DNA of 64,000 nucleotides from Oxyruncus cristatus (taxonomy: Eukaryota; Chordata; Aves; Passeriformes; Cotingidae): the NCBI GenBank assembly GCA_013399855.1, contig VXAY01002117.1, positions 62,001 to 126,000 on the forward strand. Direction: 5' to 3'. A model generated the notes under the pieces. That model saw nothing but the letters and a program-made list of their open reading frames with translations. It did not search any database and was not told where the DNA came from. Of this stretch, positions 37,168 to 49,654 are shown in pieces (positions within the stretch are counted from its first letter, which is position 1; each line of letters opens with the position of its first letter). A program made the position numbers and the translations under genes.

Positions 37168-37250
37168 CATCTAAAACACTTGGTCCCATGAAAATAATAC
37201 AGGAATAGCTAAGGGGTCCTCTGCCATCAGTGCCACTAGGATTTCACCTT
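37168..37250 (-). pseudogene. Candidate exon with stop near its 3' end
   Basis: Minus strand, 83 bases from acceptor TTGCCAGGGCACAG to donor GATG|GTAAGTTC. Taking one carried base from the candidate exon at 38.2 kb, it reads EGEILVALMAEDPLAIPVLF, continues SWDQVF, then TAG and one codon before the donor. Losing one T of the TTTT run would remove the stop and change the exit phase to match the candidate exon at 34.6 kb. The peptide is hydrophobic and well ordered in appearance. Family not recognised. Confidence 0.3.
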
Positions 37251-38166
37251 CTGTGCCCTGGCAAACCAGAAGTTTGCAGCACCGGGACTAAAGGCATATT
37301 TGTCAGTCTCATAATTTTCAGATATTATTTGTTTGGCAAAGTAAAGCAATGCTCATTTCTAGAATTTAAAGATTAGGAGACACTCCCTGTCTGAGGGAGT
37401 GACATTACAGCCAGAAACTTGTTAACACCAGTGGGACAGCGTCAGATCACAGATCTGGTCTCAGTGTCTCATTTCTCAGAGTCACAGTTAGTAACCAATA
37501 ATTCAGGGAGAATGTGACAGGAAAGAAAGTGTGCAGCGTGGCTTCTCCACTAAAGTCTCCCCATTTCCAGAAGTGTGCAGCTTGGGCACCTTTCTTCTGA
37601 GGTGGTGGAAATTACCACGATCTAAGATCCTAATCCTGCAGGGTTTGAACAGGGAAATGCCTAACAGTACCTGAGTGTGTCACTTTATATGGATGTCAAC
37701 TCCCAAAGTCCAAACAGTTGCCTGGATCAAGGCCGGACTCCTAAGCCCTTTACAGAACTGAAACATTAAAATTTGAGAGACACTGGGAAGAGAAGAACAA
37801 TTTCTTAGTCTTGGCTGATTTTGCTCTGAGGCTGCCAGAGTTTGAAAGAAGGCAAACCTAAATGGTGTATGATCTCAGCGGTTACTCAGAGATATCTTCT
37901 GGAGAAACACTGGGCCAGACTGGAGATCTTATTCATTCTACTTCTGCGTACTTCAAAAGAACTTTAACAAGTTATGCAAGCATTATAATATTTCAGCCTT
38001 AGGTAAATAAAGCTCGTAAGGAAACCCTACTTTCTGTTCAATCCCAGGAAAGGAAATAACCCAGCTTCAGAATCTAGTCCCCTTAAAGGCAACTGACTTT
38101 GGTAAGGGAGAATTTTATCCCCAATTCCTGAACACATTAAGTATATAATAATTATTGACTAACTAC

Positions 38167-38221
38167 CTCTTGCATTGTTTCTTGGCTGAGACACCAAAAG
38201 AAGTCTAGGATTCAGAGCTTC
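38167..38221 (-). CDS. Candidate coding exon, gene unknown
   Basis: Minus strand: very strong acceptor (GTATTTTCTTGTTTGCAG), 55 bases, donor AAGAG|GTAGTTAG. The phase-0 frame is open and reads EALNPRLLLVSQPRNNAR, leaving one base that joins in phase to the next candidate exon (37168-37250). No other frame is fully open. Confidence 0.35.
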
Positions 38222-38847
38222 CTGCAAACAAGAAAATACATGTTTCTAAAGCCATCAGTAAATAAATCAGAAAAATATTGTCCTGAGTGCAAGATAAACA
38301 AAGGGGAGAAACACTTTCCACATCAACCTAAAATATGTACACATAGAATTAAACAAAAAAATTAAATGTGGCTATCACATACTCACATTCATTGGAAAGA
38401 GCCAAATGTATCAGGCTTGGGTTTTGCTCATATGCAGGGCAGAAATATTTCATAATAATTTGCAATACATACAAAAAATATACAAATTAAAAAGCCAAAT
38501 TATGTAAATCAAGTACAGAGCTGCTCCCAGCAAGCTCACTGTTACTCAGAGATTTCAATGAAAGCAACTTACATCAGTATAAAGTTCTCTCCATGTACAA
38601 AATCTTTGTCCTGACAACCTTTTTTTCTTACTTCACCGAAAGTTGGCACTTTTGCCATTTGCACAAAGTAGAGACATTTCCTGTTTGCTATGTAAGAACT
38701 GAAGCAAGAAGTCATGTAAGTGCCAGTCAGTTCTCCCATCTGAAACACTGGGGAAATGCATCAAAACAACTTAGCACAGTCTAGACAGGCTCAGCACTGT
38801 CTACGCCAAAAATTGTGGTCCAGGTATACCCAAAAGCATGAGTTTGT

Positions 38848-39261
38848 CTTCCAACAGTAATGTCTTTGAAAAGTAGTTTGTTTACCTTTGATGTTTTTTT
38901 GAATATTTGCTGTTATTGAAACACTCCCATGATGAAGACTTTTTTTTTACTAGTTTAGAAAGATCAGAAACAGCATTTCACCTGATCATAGTTGCCAAGG
39001 AGCTGGAGCTTGCAAAAAAAATCTACTATAGTGCAAAAATCATAACAAAACTGANCTTCCAACAGTAATGTCCTTGAAAAGTAGTTTGTTTACCTTTGAT
39101 GTTTTTTTGAATATTTGCTGTTATTGAAACACTCCCATGATGAAGACTTTTTTTTACTAGTTTAGAAAGATCAGAAACAGCATTTCACCTGATCATAGTT
39201 GCCAAGGAGCTGGAGCTTGCAAAAAAAATCTACTATAGTGCAAAAATCATAACAAAACTGA
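38848..39261 (+). repeat. 207-bp tandem duplication joined by one N
   Basis: Bases 38848-39054 recur at 39056-39261, separated only by a single N at 39055. The copies differ by one substitution (GTCTTTGAAAAG versus GTCCTTGAAAAG) and one base in a T-run after GATGAAGAC. The second copy continues smoothly into unique sequence, and the first begins directly after unique sequence. A lone N between two near-identical copies is the signature of two overlapping contigs or haplotypes abutted rather than merged, so the real genome may hold one copy. Confidence 0.97.
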
Positions 39262-39559
39262 ACTGAATGAGGGAAGGTGTGATTTGTCTCTAAGCTAAGC
39301 ATTCAAAAAAATTAGAAAAAAATAATAATAAAAAAAAATTAGAAAACCAGAAGGTTTATACTGTTGTTATTACTTGAACATTAACAATATTAAAAGTCAG
39401 CTTTCTGTGAGAGCAAAAGTGGGGAAAATCTTGCCCATACTGTAGCAATACAAGTCGAATTAGTATAAGAAAAGAGATGGGATGCAGAAGAGATTCCCAG
39501 AACAGACCTATCCCATCCTGGCAGGTGTCTGTCGAGCATTGCTTAGGGAAGTTGCTCAC

Positions 39560-39587
39560 CTCTTTCAATATTCCAGCATTTCAAAGC
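39560..39587 (-). pseudogene. Candidate 28-bp exon with a stop in the expected phase
   Basis: Minus strand: acceptor GATTTTCTGATTGTACAG, 28 bases, donor GAAAGAG|GTGAGC. In the phase handed on by the candidate exon at 40.2 kb it reads SFEMLEY then TGA. A different frame (ALKCWNIER) is open but fits neither neighbour. Adding one base at the TGA would restore both reading and phase into the exon at 38.2 kb. Small size makes chance likely. Confidence 0.2.
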
Positions 39588-40170
39588 CTGTACAATCAGA
39601 AAATCTTTTTCCTTATCAGACTTCTGTTTTCCTTTCTGTGTTTTAAACTAATTTCCCCATGCCTGGTAGAAGGACAACTTATCACTGTTCTTCTTAAAAC
39701 TATTTCTGTATTTCCATTTTTATCTCCACTTTGCTTTTTCTTTTTAAGACTAAAAGTCCCTTTCCATCACTTCATCTCATTACTGTATTTTCTTAGCTTT
39801 CATTATTATCCCAGCTTCTCGAGGCTCAGGATCTTTGTACAGTTTTAACAGAAACTTGTGACCTACTTTATATATACACCCAAAAAAGTGCATGTATAAG
39901 CAGCAACATACTAAATGAATAAAAAAAAGAATATGTTACAGTTTAATATATTTATATTAACTTGTCAGTCAACAGTCTCATAACTGCCAAAAGTTTCACA
40001 ATCCCTCTGCAACAATTTTTGTCCTATCCTACAGTCCTTTTTCCAACTACATTTGGTGTAGGAACTTCATTGACATCTTTTCTGCAGTGCATCTTCCACA
40101 TTTAAGACAATATACAAAACCCATGGATAATATCACTAGTAGTTTTGAATTTTAAACGTTTTGAACTTAC

Positions 40171-40262
40171 TGGAATGTTTCATTTCTTCCAAAGGTGATG
40201 AAATTTGAAAAATTTTTAATGTTTTCTTGTCAGAGAGAAGTCTTGGGAGTAGCTCAAAAGTC
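40171..40262 (-). CDS. Candidate coding exon, gene unknown
   Basis: Minus strand: acceptor with a long pyrimidine tract (TTTCCTTGGCATCTGTGGCTCAG, last 20 bases of it strong), 92 bases, donor CATTCCA|GTAAGTTC. One frame is open for 30 codons: TFELLPRLLSDKKTLKIFQI, then SSPLEEMKHS. It takes one base in and hands one base out. The composition (Leu, Lys, Glu, Ser) is that of a soluble protein. No family recognised. Confidence 0.35.
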
Positions 40263-41430
40263 CTGAGCCACAGATGCCAAGGAAAGGAAAGCAGATCAAA
40301 AGACTTCCTTTTCTCAGATCCAACAAGTGTTTGTAATATCTTTCATCTAAGGCAGGTGAAGGGGGCAAATTGTATGACTAATTTCACTCCTTGCGAAAAC
40401 AGAACATCGTATTTTTTTTAACCTAAAGACACGAAAAGAAAGGCAGAAATGCTGTAGGGGAGATTATAACTGACCTGAGGAGGTGGAACCAGCCACGAGG
40501 AACGTCTGAAGCTGGGCAAGGAGACCTTGGCAGAGTAATAGTTATAAGTGGGTCAGTGCAAGTTTGGGGTTGTTCCTGCAGGCCAATAAGGGTTACAAAG
40601 GCTCCTTAGCACTGGGAATTAGGGAGTGAAATTGGCCTCCAGCTGCTCCAAACCAGTAACCTGAAAGAACTGTCGTGCAAAGATGACAATGGATGTGGGA
40701 TGTCAATTTTCATAAAGACACTGAGAAACTGAAGGAATTAAGTGGGTTCCAGTCATAGGGAAATACAACAGCAAAGGCAAAGTAAGTTGCTCAGAAATGC
40801 TCTAAGAAAAATACAAAGTATATGCAAACATGCAGTGACACAAAGTCTAGAGCTAGGCATTACACACAGCAATTTGATTAAAAACCAGACACACCTTGTC
40901 TGGTAGGAAACTGTAATGGGGATGCAGCATTGCCCCAGAATCTCACAATAGTGATTTTGACAACTGGAATAAAGTGAGTGTGTTCTATGTGCCTGCAAGG
41001 CCACGATCTGCCGAGACAAGGGCAGATGTCTGTCATAACAGAGATGATTTGGAGGTATTGGATAGAAAGGCAATCATAAAAGAGAGAAATTTGAAAGACA
41101 TCTGGTGACTGAACAAAGAGGACTAGTAACTTTTTCTGTTGGTCCCAAATGAACAGTTTTGAAGACCTACCACAAGTACCAAGAAGAATGGTAGGATAAG
41201 TAAAACAGATTTTGCTGGTAACATAAGCAAATACGGTCCTCAGTGTGCTAGTGAAAAACAGGAGAGAAGAAGTGAATAGGACAAGGAGTCACAGCAGCAA
41301 TGAAATGTGGCAACCACGTGAGGAAAATCGAGTATTTTACGCCACTACAGTGAGAAAACAATCTCAAAGAAAATGGAAAAAATGGAAAATTTGAATTTGT
41401 AAACCAGGATATACAAAAAAAAAAAGTAGT
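40263..41430. other. Non-coding stretch, possibly an unknown old repeat
   Basis: The part at about 40440-41100 is purine-rich on plus and locally more GC-rich than its flanks. It could be an unrecognised LTR-type or retroposon remnant. I have no family match and no exon here. Confidence 0.3.
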
Positions 41431-41982
41431 TTGATTTGGGGTTGTGCTGGATCTGGCTGGTATGGAGTTGACTTTCTTCATAGCAGCCCATGTGGTGCTG
41501 TGCTTTGGATCTGTGGCTACAACAATGCTGACAACACACCAGTGTTTTGGCTACTGCTGAGCTGTGCTTGCACAGTGTCAAGGCCACCTCTGTTTTCCAC
41601 TACACCCCCACAGCCAGCCTGAGGGTAGACAAGAGGCTGGGAGGGGACACAGCTGGGACAGCTGACCCACGGATATTCCATACCATGTATTCTCAGGCTC
41701 AAAAATAAAACTGGAAGAAGAAAAAGGTCGGGTTTTTTTGCTTCCAAAGTGGCTGTTTGGAGTCTCACCGGGCATCAGTCTGCCTGTGGAAGGCGGTGTG
41801 CCATCTCCTTTGTTTCACTTGTTTCCGCCCACCCCACTCTTTTCTTCACCTATTAAATTGACTTTTATCTGCCGTAAAGAGTTTCCTTGAGTTTCTTTTT
41901 CCTATTTTCTCCCCAGTGCGAGGAGCTGGTGAGGGGAGCGAGTGAGCAGCTGTGTGTGTGCTTTGGCTGCTGTCTGGGGTCA
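41431..41982 (+). mobile_element. Solo LTR, second copy of the same family
   Basis: Starts TGATTTGGGGTTGTGCTGG, preserving the TG end that is mutated to CG in the 2.0-kb copy. It shares the same central blocks and C-rich 3' part. AATAAA lies at 41704-41709. Relative to the first copy it lacks about 13 bases around 41670 and has diverged in the last 15 bases, so the 3' end is uncertain by roughly 10 bp. No internal retroviral sequence is present. Same orientation as the other copy but 39 kb away, so they are independent insertions. Confidence 0.78.
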
Positions 41983-44379
41983 GATGCTGGTTAGAAGAAG
42001 AGACAATTCATTTAGCACTGTGCTTCCACAGAGCTTACCTGGCATTAAAGGAGAAAAAAATCTAATTTTGTGTGAAAGTGTTTGCACTACCCAGGCTTGC
42101 AATGACTACTAAAGGCATCTGCCTGGCATGTCTTTACCCAGTTCAAGAATCCTTCAACATTCAATACTACACAGTTTCAGGAGCACTTTATCTACATGTG
42201 CCTATTATAAAACCCTCAACTTAAGTGTAGCCACTGGTGTAGATGACACATGTCTGGCACCCTGGGCCAGCCTTCAGCTGCTTGCTAAATGCAGCAAATG
42301 GAGGCTGGTGTCCAGCTCTGCAGTGCTTAGAGAGCCCACTTCACCTTCAGGTTGCACATCGCACATCCTGGAGAACAAGCCAAGTCCTCCCATTTTTAGT
42401 CTGCTTAGGTGACCAGTTATTTTCACTGGAGACCTGATAAAAGTTAGATTTCTTCTCATATCCCCCAGCTGTAGGGTTCAGGATTATACAACCTGATCTT
42501 AAAAAGCATACGTAACAGTTGATTTCACCATCTACATTTTAATGATATTTAAATCCTTTTAATCTCTGGGACTTAAACTGATGGAACTCATTGCCAAAGG
42601 ACACTATATGTTATACAAAAGCGTATTTATTTTAACTGGTTTTAAATACCTGTATTTCAGTCTCATCAGATAACTATAGTTCTGTTAGTTTAGAGAATAG
42701 GTAAATTCTAAAGAAATAAGATTAAAAAAAGAAATAAGATTAAAAATTCCAATATCATGAATTTCTTGGCACATGAAAAAATCCTGACTACTACACTAGA
42801 CTCAATTCAGATAAATAGGAAAGTTTTTGCATTTACAACCCTATGCTCTCTTATGGATCTCAATTTCATTTCCAAGTTAAACTGCAGTGCTGACAGATTG
42901 TGTGTATCTGCATCCTATCCTGATTTACCCTTTTTAGCCATTCATTATTTCTGCAAAATGGCAAAGACAAATATTCTAGGGAAGTCCAATCCATCTATTC
43001 CTGAAACACCAATTCCAATGCAACAGAAGTTCTAATTCAATTAATGACTGCTTCCTAAGCAGCCTTATGGGTGCAAGTTAAAAATAATTTACAGTGGTGC
43101 TAAATAAGATGAATCTTCTGGTTTGATATTGATTTGTTTTCCAGGAAAATAAGGTTTATTTGGTTTGTGATTTCTAAAACAGAGTAGACATTATATTGAC
43201 CATTTTTGGCATAATGGTGGAACTTCTACTACTTCCCTTTGCTTTGAAAGGTTCCCCTCCCACCTGGCTTGTCTGGCAAGGTTATAGAGGTTTTCTCTTT
43301 CAGTCATGTTGAATTATCAGCCGAACTACAGACACATTTTTCTAAAACAAAGCCCTACTAAAAGTTAGCTACTTCAGCAAAACTATTTTGTTCTTATATC
43401 ATCTTTCCTTGCAGATCTCTATATAAATATTAGACAGAGACAATTATTGTCCATATGTTTACTGTAATTCAAGAACACAATGAAGAACAGGATGTGGGAA
43501 TCCTCACTCACTGTCAAAATTATGCATTTTTAGAGGAACACCCTGTCCTTTCACTTGAATATGTATGTGACATATAGAAAACCAGGACATACATATTTAA
43601 TAGTGAGACTGTCTAAGAGAAAAAAGATTTTTTTTTTTTTTTTTTAATATGTGGATGCGATAACATATTTGATTAGGAGAAGATGCTGGAGATAACAGGT
43701 TCTTGGCTGCTGGCTGGATCAACATACCACAGGAGTATGAGTGCTTAGTTTTCTACCATACTTAAAGAAAGGGTCACAGGCAAGAGATTTAACCACATCT
43801 TCTCCCAGAGACCCTCCAATAAACATGATTATCAATTCATGAGTTCATGATAAGCCTCTTTTTGTTCAATCTGATTTTTTCTCCTCCTTGTTTAGAAGTT
43901 GAATTAAAGCATAATTGCTTGCATTATGCCACTTGTGACAGTATGAGCTGATTAGCTTGTAAAGCACTGATTAGTTTGGGGCTACCTTCATAGAAAACTA
44001 TGAATTATAATGAAATATGCAGATAAGCTTGGAGAGGCACTTATGATGTGAACCAAATGAATTTTATATAGAAAAAAAATAATCCTAAATGAGAATATTT
44101 CATAATTGCAGCCTATTATAAATGGGAAAATGTCGCTATATGACAGATTATGCTAATCTGATATCTAAACAGCTCACGTAACTTCATAACCAATGTATCT
44201 TTCTATTTTCTGGTACAGCAACTTTGTGTCACAGCGTGTCCCTCCCTCCTGCCGCACGCTCCAGCTCCCAGCGATGGACTCACCACATACCTGGCTGAGG
44301 GGAGACCACCCACTGGCTCCATCATAAACATTTTGGTGGAACCGGTGGGTTACTTTGTGGCACGTCAACACAGATCAAC
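41983..44379. other. Probable intron or intergenic, small splice-like segments only
   Basis: An 18-bp direct repeat lies at 42712-42747 (AGAAATAAGATTAAAAA twice) and a T-run at about 43628-43646. Minus-strand segments 42039-42061 (donor GCCAG|GTAAGCTC) and 42650-42681 (NYSYLMRLKY) have splice-like ends but are too short to call. Nothing else is supported. Confidence 0.35.
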
Positions 44380-44465
44380 CTCAAACCAGAGAATTCTGCA
44401 TTTCATAGCCCACTGCTCTGCTCACTGAACCACTGGTGCTCCCAGGCCAGGACACAATGGGTGGG
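44380..44465 (-). mobile_element. tRNA-like element, candidate SINE head
   Basis: On the minus strand, GGGAGCACCAGTGGTTCAGT is followed 45 nt later by GGTTTGAGGTTG. TGGTTCAGTGAG fits a Pol III box A, and GGTTTGAGGTT resembles box B (GGTTCGAATCC). Their start-to-start spacing is what a tRNA needs. No convincing acceptor stem closes, and the downstream part to about 44230 is GC-rich, so a decayed tRNA-derived SINE is likelier than a working tRNA. Confidence 0.35.
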
Positions 44466-47400
44466 CTCGCCACAGCTCAGTGGGATATCTCCTGTATGTC
44501 CTACTGGGTAATGAGATTTTGGAACAGAAAACAGAACCGTAGTTTTTAGTGCCTTTTCAGCACATATAAGTAAGAAAATTCAATTCTCAGCACCTTCCCT
44601 TGCACAGTTGCCCAAATATGAATACCACAATCTATTTCTGAGTATCCATTTTTGAAAATAATCTGTTTTTTTCCAGTTAAGCTGAAGTTAATTTTACAGC
44701 ATGTGATCCAACATGGTTTTCAGGAGTCTACTCCTCTTAATAAATTTAATAAACAATTTACAGGCTTCACTGTTAGTATTAGGATAAGATAATACACAAA
44801 CTTCTGAGAGAGAGTGTCAGCTTGTGCAAAAGAATGCAGATGCACTGATGGTTTTGGAATGTGGTGGATTTACAGCAGCTGAATAATTGACTGTCCTCCA
44901 GCAAAACCACTGCAAAGGTCACAGATACACACATCCAAAACAGTATCAAACAGTGCTTGCACTCCTATTTCAAGCTGGAGTCCTTGGAGTTGCTAAACTC
45001 AAAATAATCCACATCATATTACATGGCAGAAACAGTTATGAATTTAGTGACTACACACACACATATGGGGTAACCTGGCTTACGTTACTAGTAAACCAGT
45101 CTTTTAACTGGGCCTAGGATTAGATTACAAACTGCAGTTGAAAAATGTGTCATGAGGTGGCTGGTTTACATTTACAGAAATCAGATTTGTTTTAACAGCC
45201 TTTTCCAACTACAGCTTATGATGTGGTATAAGAACGTTACACTTCTGAAGTGTTCTTCATCCACTATTTATTATTTTTTACTAAAAACATTTCTGCAAAT
45301 TTCTTTAAATTTGACAGCAGACCAATTATTTTTAAAATGCCTTACTTTCAATCATGTGAATGGCACTTTTTCTGTAGAAAACATTTAGTAATTTCAAATG
45401 TTTATGTAGCATTATGCATTCAGAAATCAGTGTGTAATCTGAGGTTCTTCCTTTCCCCTCGTAAAACAATGAAGTTAGTTTTCAGCTTTATTGAAAAAAT
45501 CTACTACTCCATTAGAAAGTTAGTAAGAAAATGACCATGTTGATAATCAGAAAATGAACATTGTGATAATCTGTAAATTTAGTTACTTTGGGCCTGATAC
45601 AAATGATGCAATTGAATTCAATGGACTTTGGCTGACACTATAAGCTTTGTTTAGTTTTCTACTGGGTTTGGGTTATTCTCCATTTCACACAGAATCTTTT
45701 GCATTTTTTAATGTCATTAAGCATATAACAGAGAGAAATGAAAGGATTAATTTTTCCATATCACATATTGCATACAAACGTGAAGGAGATTTTATAGAGT
45801 AATATAATAACATGATAACTAGTTGGGTATAAGTCAGTTTCCCTCTGTCAGCACAGTTACTCCTCTTTCAAATCAGAAATTCTTTCTATATTCTTATAAG
45901 CTCAAATGGATCCCTACTAAATGCCTGCCTTTTTTATTTCCCTAAAAGGGCACATATTTTTCTCGTTACACTCACTGTCCTAATACTTCAATGAAATCCC
46001 TCAAAAAACAGCAAATGAACACATCTACCAAGCACAGCAACCAGAGGAGAAAATTCTTGTGCTCAGGGAAAGAATGGTTCAGGCTTGGTGAGTCTCATTT
46101 GTCAATGAATTCCTTTACTGTCAGAGGGAGAGTCAAGAGCTCTGAAGAAACCTCAGCCTGTATTATTTAGTCACAAGGAACTGTGTGTGATCGACAACTT
46201 AAACACACCAGAGGAAAGCACAGTGCATAACTCAGAAGAAGAACAAAATTATCAAGTATCTTACAGAGTCCAACAGCAGCAGCTATGGTAGAGACTATTC
46301 TCCTTGAAATTCAGTATTTTGGGCCTTGGTATATAAAAGAGACCTTTGTCCTTCAGCAAGTTTTGAAGGTTATCTGAAGAATACATTCTTCTCTGCTATT
46401 TTGAAGAATCCTGTGCTAGTTACAAATCCTGTCTCAGGTCTTCAGAAAAAACAAGGGTAGTCTTAGTTCAGTCTGTTCACAGCTACCCTGCAAGGACAGT
46501 GCACATCACCAAGCAATCTTCTTTGCATAGTTTCCAGTCCAACAACAGACTCCTCTGTGGTTATCATTAAATTATACTGTCAATCAAAGCAAAACTTCTT
46601 AAGCCTTATCAGGTACTCCAACTGGTTTTCAACTTATCATCCTCTAACCTTATGCATCATTTCACTACCAACAGCACAACCCTTCAATCCAGAAGAAGAA
46701 GAGTACTCAGAGGATATAAATGTGTTAAATTCTCTTCAGCACAATTCATTACCAAAGTAGTTTGCTTGTCTACCACATAATCCTTGGTCAGGGAGACAAG
46801 CACAAATGCAGCCCATTGCTTTGAAGCACACATTAACCCATCTAAGTAAACACAGATACAGTAAGATAAACATTTAGCAGGAAATGCACATTACTGCCAG
46901 GGCACATGGTCCTAGTGAAGATAATTTTTTGCATATTTCTATGGTCATTGATATGCTGCATATACACTTGCAACAACATCCATGTACTTAGCATATCTCA
47001 ACACACATCTATGTGCCTCAGAAAAACAGAAATAGAAAACTAATTATGGACCTGTACTAGGTCTCCTATATGCTCCTGTAACCTTCACTATGAATTCTTT
47101 AAGATGAAATAATGTACTTTTACTAGCAAACCAAGAAGAGTTCACATGACAACACTATGGTATAAGCAGCAAGGTCTGCATGTGCAGACCATTTCTGAGT
47201 TACCAGGAGAGGAATCAGACATTTCAGAAGCTTTCACAGGAACCACATAGATCCTGGGCTTGCACGGTTTATGTCCCCTGAGCGTCACATAACGTATGGA
47301 GTAATCCACAGTTGGGGTCTGATAAATCCACACCAAATTTTGTTGAATGTGTGCAAAGATCACGATGAGCTACCTTCCTCCACATTAACTGCCACGTGTA

Positions 47401-49534
47401 GTCCACGTTACTCCTTTACAATGTTTCATGGCTTATTCTCCTGCACATCTCTGCTCAGTGTTTCGTCCATAACCTGATGTTTATCTGCACAGTCCCTCTC
47501 ATGTTCTCCAATTTAAACTAAAAGCTGTAGCAATCACTCTAGCAAATTTTTAAAGAAAAAACCCCTTCTGCCAGGTCCCTGGAATCACACCAGTCAAATT
47601 ACTTGACAGTCCTGGAGTGAGATCGGGGTAGCTGGAAATGTCATGTGCTCCTCAGGCTTTGGAACAGAGCTGTCATAACTGGAGCTCAGGAATCATTTAC
47701 TGGTGTATACTTTGTATACAAAGATACAAAGCCCACTCAGCTAAGTACTGAGGCTATCATAAGGCACTATGGACTTCTTAACAAGAAGACCATCAAGAGT
47801 CTCTGACTTATTTTCCACAGAAATCACCAACCTAGCAGGATTTTACAAAAGCCGTTCCTGCCCTGTTCAGAAACACTGGTGCTAGATACGCTTCAGTTAC
47901 GCTGTACCAGGAGATCTCATGTCAGTATAACTGTCTTTCAAAATGTTTACAACACGGTTTCAGTTTTATTAGTTAGTCATGTCCTGATTGGGCAGAAACT
48001 TCAAACAATTTATCCATTTATTTGCTGTACAGTACCCACAATATTTTGTCAAAAAATTGAAAGAAAAAAGTCTCATCTTTTTTCCCTCCTTTTTCCTTGT
48101 ACATTCAGCTTTTGAAGCTACATGTGCTGGTCTGTTTTCAGTTATTTAAAAAAACCCATCGTACACAGTACAGTATCAGACCAGTTATAGTTTATATATG
48201 TGAACATATGTGGCTACATTCTTTCTCTTTAAGTAAACAGTGTGCAGTAGTGTAGTCTGTGACCTTTTAGAAAAAAAAAGGTCACCATTGGAAAAAATTA
48301 CTTAGTAGATGGCTTCATGCAATTGTGGCTACAATTCATTATGTCAAAGATGGGAAATAAAGAAAAGAGCACAGCAGTCTATCAGATCCTACTGAGGCAA
48401 ACACATGAGAATCATTACACATATATATACACTCCTAAAATAACCTCAGAGCCTAGCTTCTGGGAGGGGAGGTGGTAAATTCAAATTGAGGCTCAATCCC
48501 TGGACAAAGTCCATCTCTGCGATGTAACACACTGGAGGCCCCTGAAACCATGAGAGCCAACTAAGCAGAGCAGTCTGACAGCACAGATGGAAGATGCTGC
48601 TCTGCAGGCAGGTGCAGACAGTGCTCAGCAACAGCACCCCTGCCATGGCTGAAAGGATGCCAGCACTGAAATGAAGACAGGCTTTTGAGTATCGTATTTT
48701 GAAAAATATTTCACTATCTTCCAGTCTCTACAAGATATTAGAGCACCAAATAAGCAATAGCTGTAGACAGTGGCTCGCAGCCTCAGATCCAAATTTCTTT
48801 TTTGCACAAGGTGAGCTCTTTTCTTAGTTAAGTCTGTCATAAACCTTCTGCTGTCTTGCCTGGAGTTACAATTTCACCCATCAAGATGACAGAAGATACT
48901 AATCATAGGTTAATTCCACTGTTTTTCTCAACGCCCACAAAAAAAAAAAAAGGAGCTTTATAATACAATTTATTATATTTTTCATAAGGAGGTTTCAGGA
49001 AGATTAAATACCTTCTAACCCTTGTTCTCCATGCACTCAACAGCATTACCAAACACAAAGTAGCGAGAGGTTATCTGGGCATATATTCAGTAACATCTCT
49101 GTATTTAGGAGATCTTTGTAACACCTTTTATCCAGGAGAGAACTAAGATGTCAGAAACCATGTGAATGACAGGTTACGCCTGACGACAGTTTAACTAGCA
49201 CCAGAAGACTAAACAGAGTTACGTGAATACAGGATGATGGCCAAAGTATTCACTACTGTAAAACTTCCCAGATCACTGAAATGTACGTTTTTGATCAGAC
49301 AATATCAGTAAGAAAACCAAACTGCTGCTGGCAAACAGGAACAGGAATGGACTGGCAGATGTTACACAGCTGAAACACTGCGGAGACACATCATCACGAC
49401 TACCAGTAATGGCAGCTCCACCCAGACCTCGGCAGTTTCTATCATGTCAGGTGCTGCACTTTCAAAGGCTCAGTAGGCAAGTAGAAAAAAGCACGAGAAG
49501 AAAATATAGGAAAGACTAAAGTGATATGTTTCAC
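44466..49534. other. Probable intron or intergenic, weak traces only
   Basis: At about 45585-45650, GGGCCTGATACAAATG with AATTCAATGGACTTTGGC resembles an ancient amniote repeat found in many reptile and bird introns. Minus-strand protein-like frames occur at 47142-47363 and 48990-49080 (ITSRYFVFGNAVECMENKG then a stop). Their splice phases do not agree with neighbours, so they are not called. Confidence 0.35.
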
Positions 49535-49654
49535 ATCAAGTGATATATATGGGGACAGAACATAGGACTCTGGCCTCTCAGAATTCTGTCCTCTCCAGCT
49601 TTCCTGTTTTTTTGAAGCAGGCTGTTGAACTTTTTTCTCCTCTTCCATATATTT
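49535..49654 (-). CDS. Candidate coding exon, gene unknown
   Basis: Minus strand: a strong acceptor (GGTTTTGTTCCATTTTAG), 120 bases, modest donor TTGAT|GTGAAAC. Two frames are open: one reads NIWKRRKKFNSLLQKNRKAG and fits the phase of the candidate exon at 50.5 kb; the other reads EEEKKVQQPASKKQESWRGQ and does not. The choice between them rests on phase alone. The basic stretch in the first frame could be a nuclear-localisation type region, but that is inference. Confidence 0.28.

Noticed and set aside
2008..41982. The two LTRs as ends of one provirus
   Set aside because: 39 kb apart, strongly diverged, and no retroviral genes between them.
43250..43325. Minus-strand ATG frame MTERENLYNLARQA ending at a donor
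   Set aside because: Faintly resembles a short helical N-terminus, but there is no promoter, the upstream sequence is AT-rich, and 14 codons are too few to judge.
44174..44371. 65-codon minus frame over the tRNA-like element
   Set aside because: Better explained as part of a SINE-like repeat than as a coding exon.
47142..47363. Minus-strand frame with TVDYSIRYVTLRGHKPCKP as an exon
   Set aside because: Donor is weak (GTAACT), acceptor tract is poor, and the phase does not fit neighbours; not strong enough to call.
48990..49080. Minus-strand frame ITSRYFVFGNAVECMENKG as an exon
   Set aside because: Protein-like, but a stop follows before any good donor, and its phase fits only an alternative frame of the 49.6-kb candidate.
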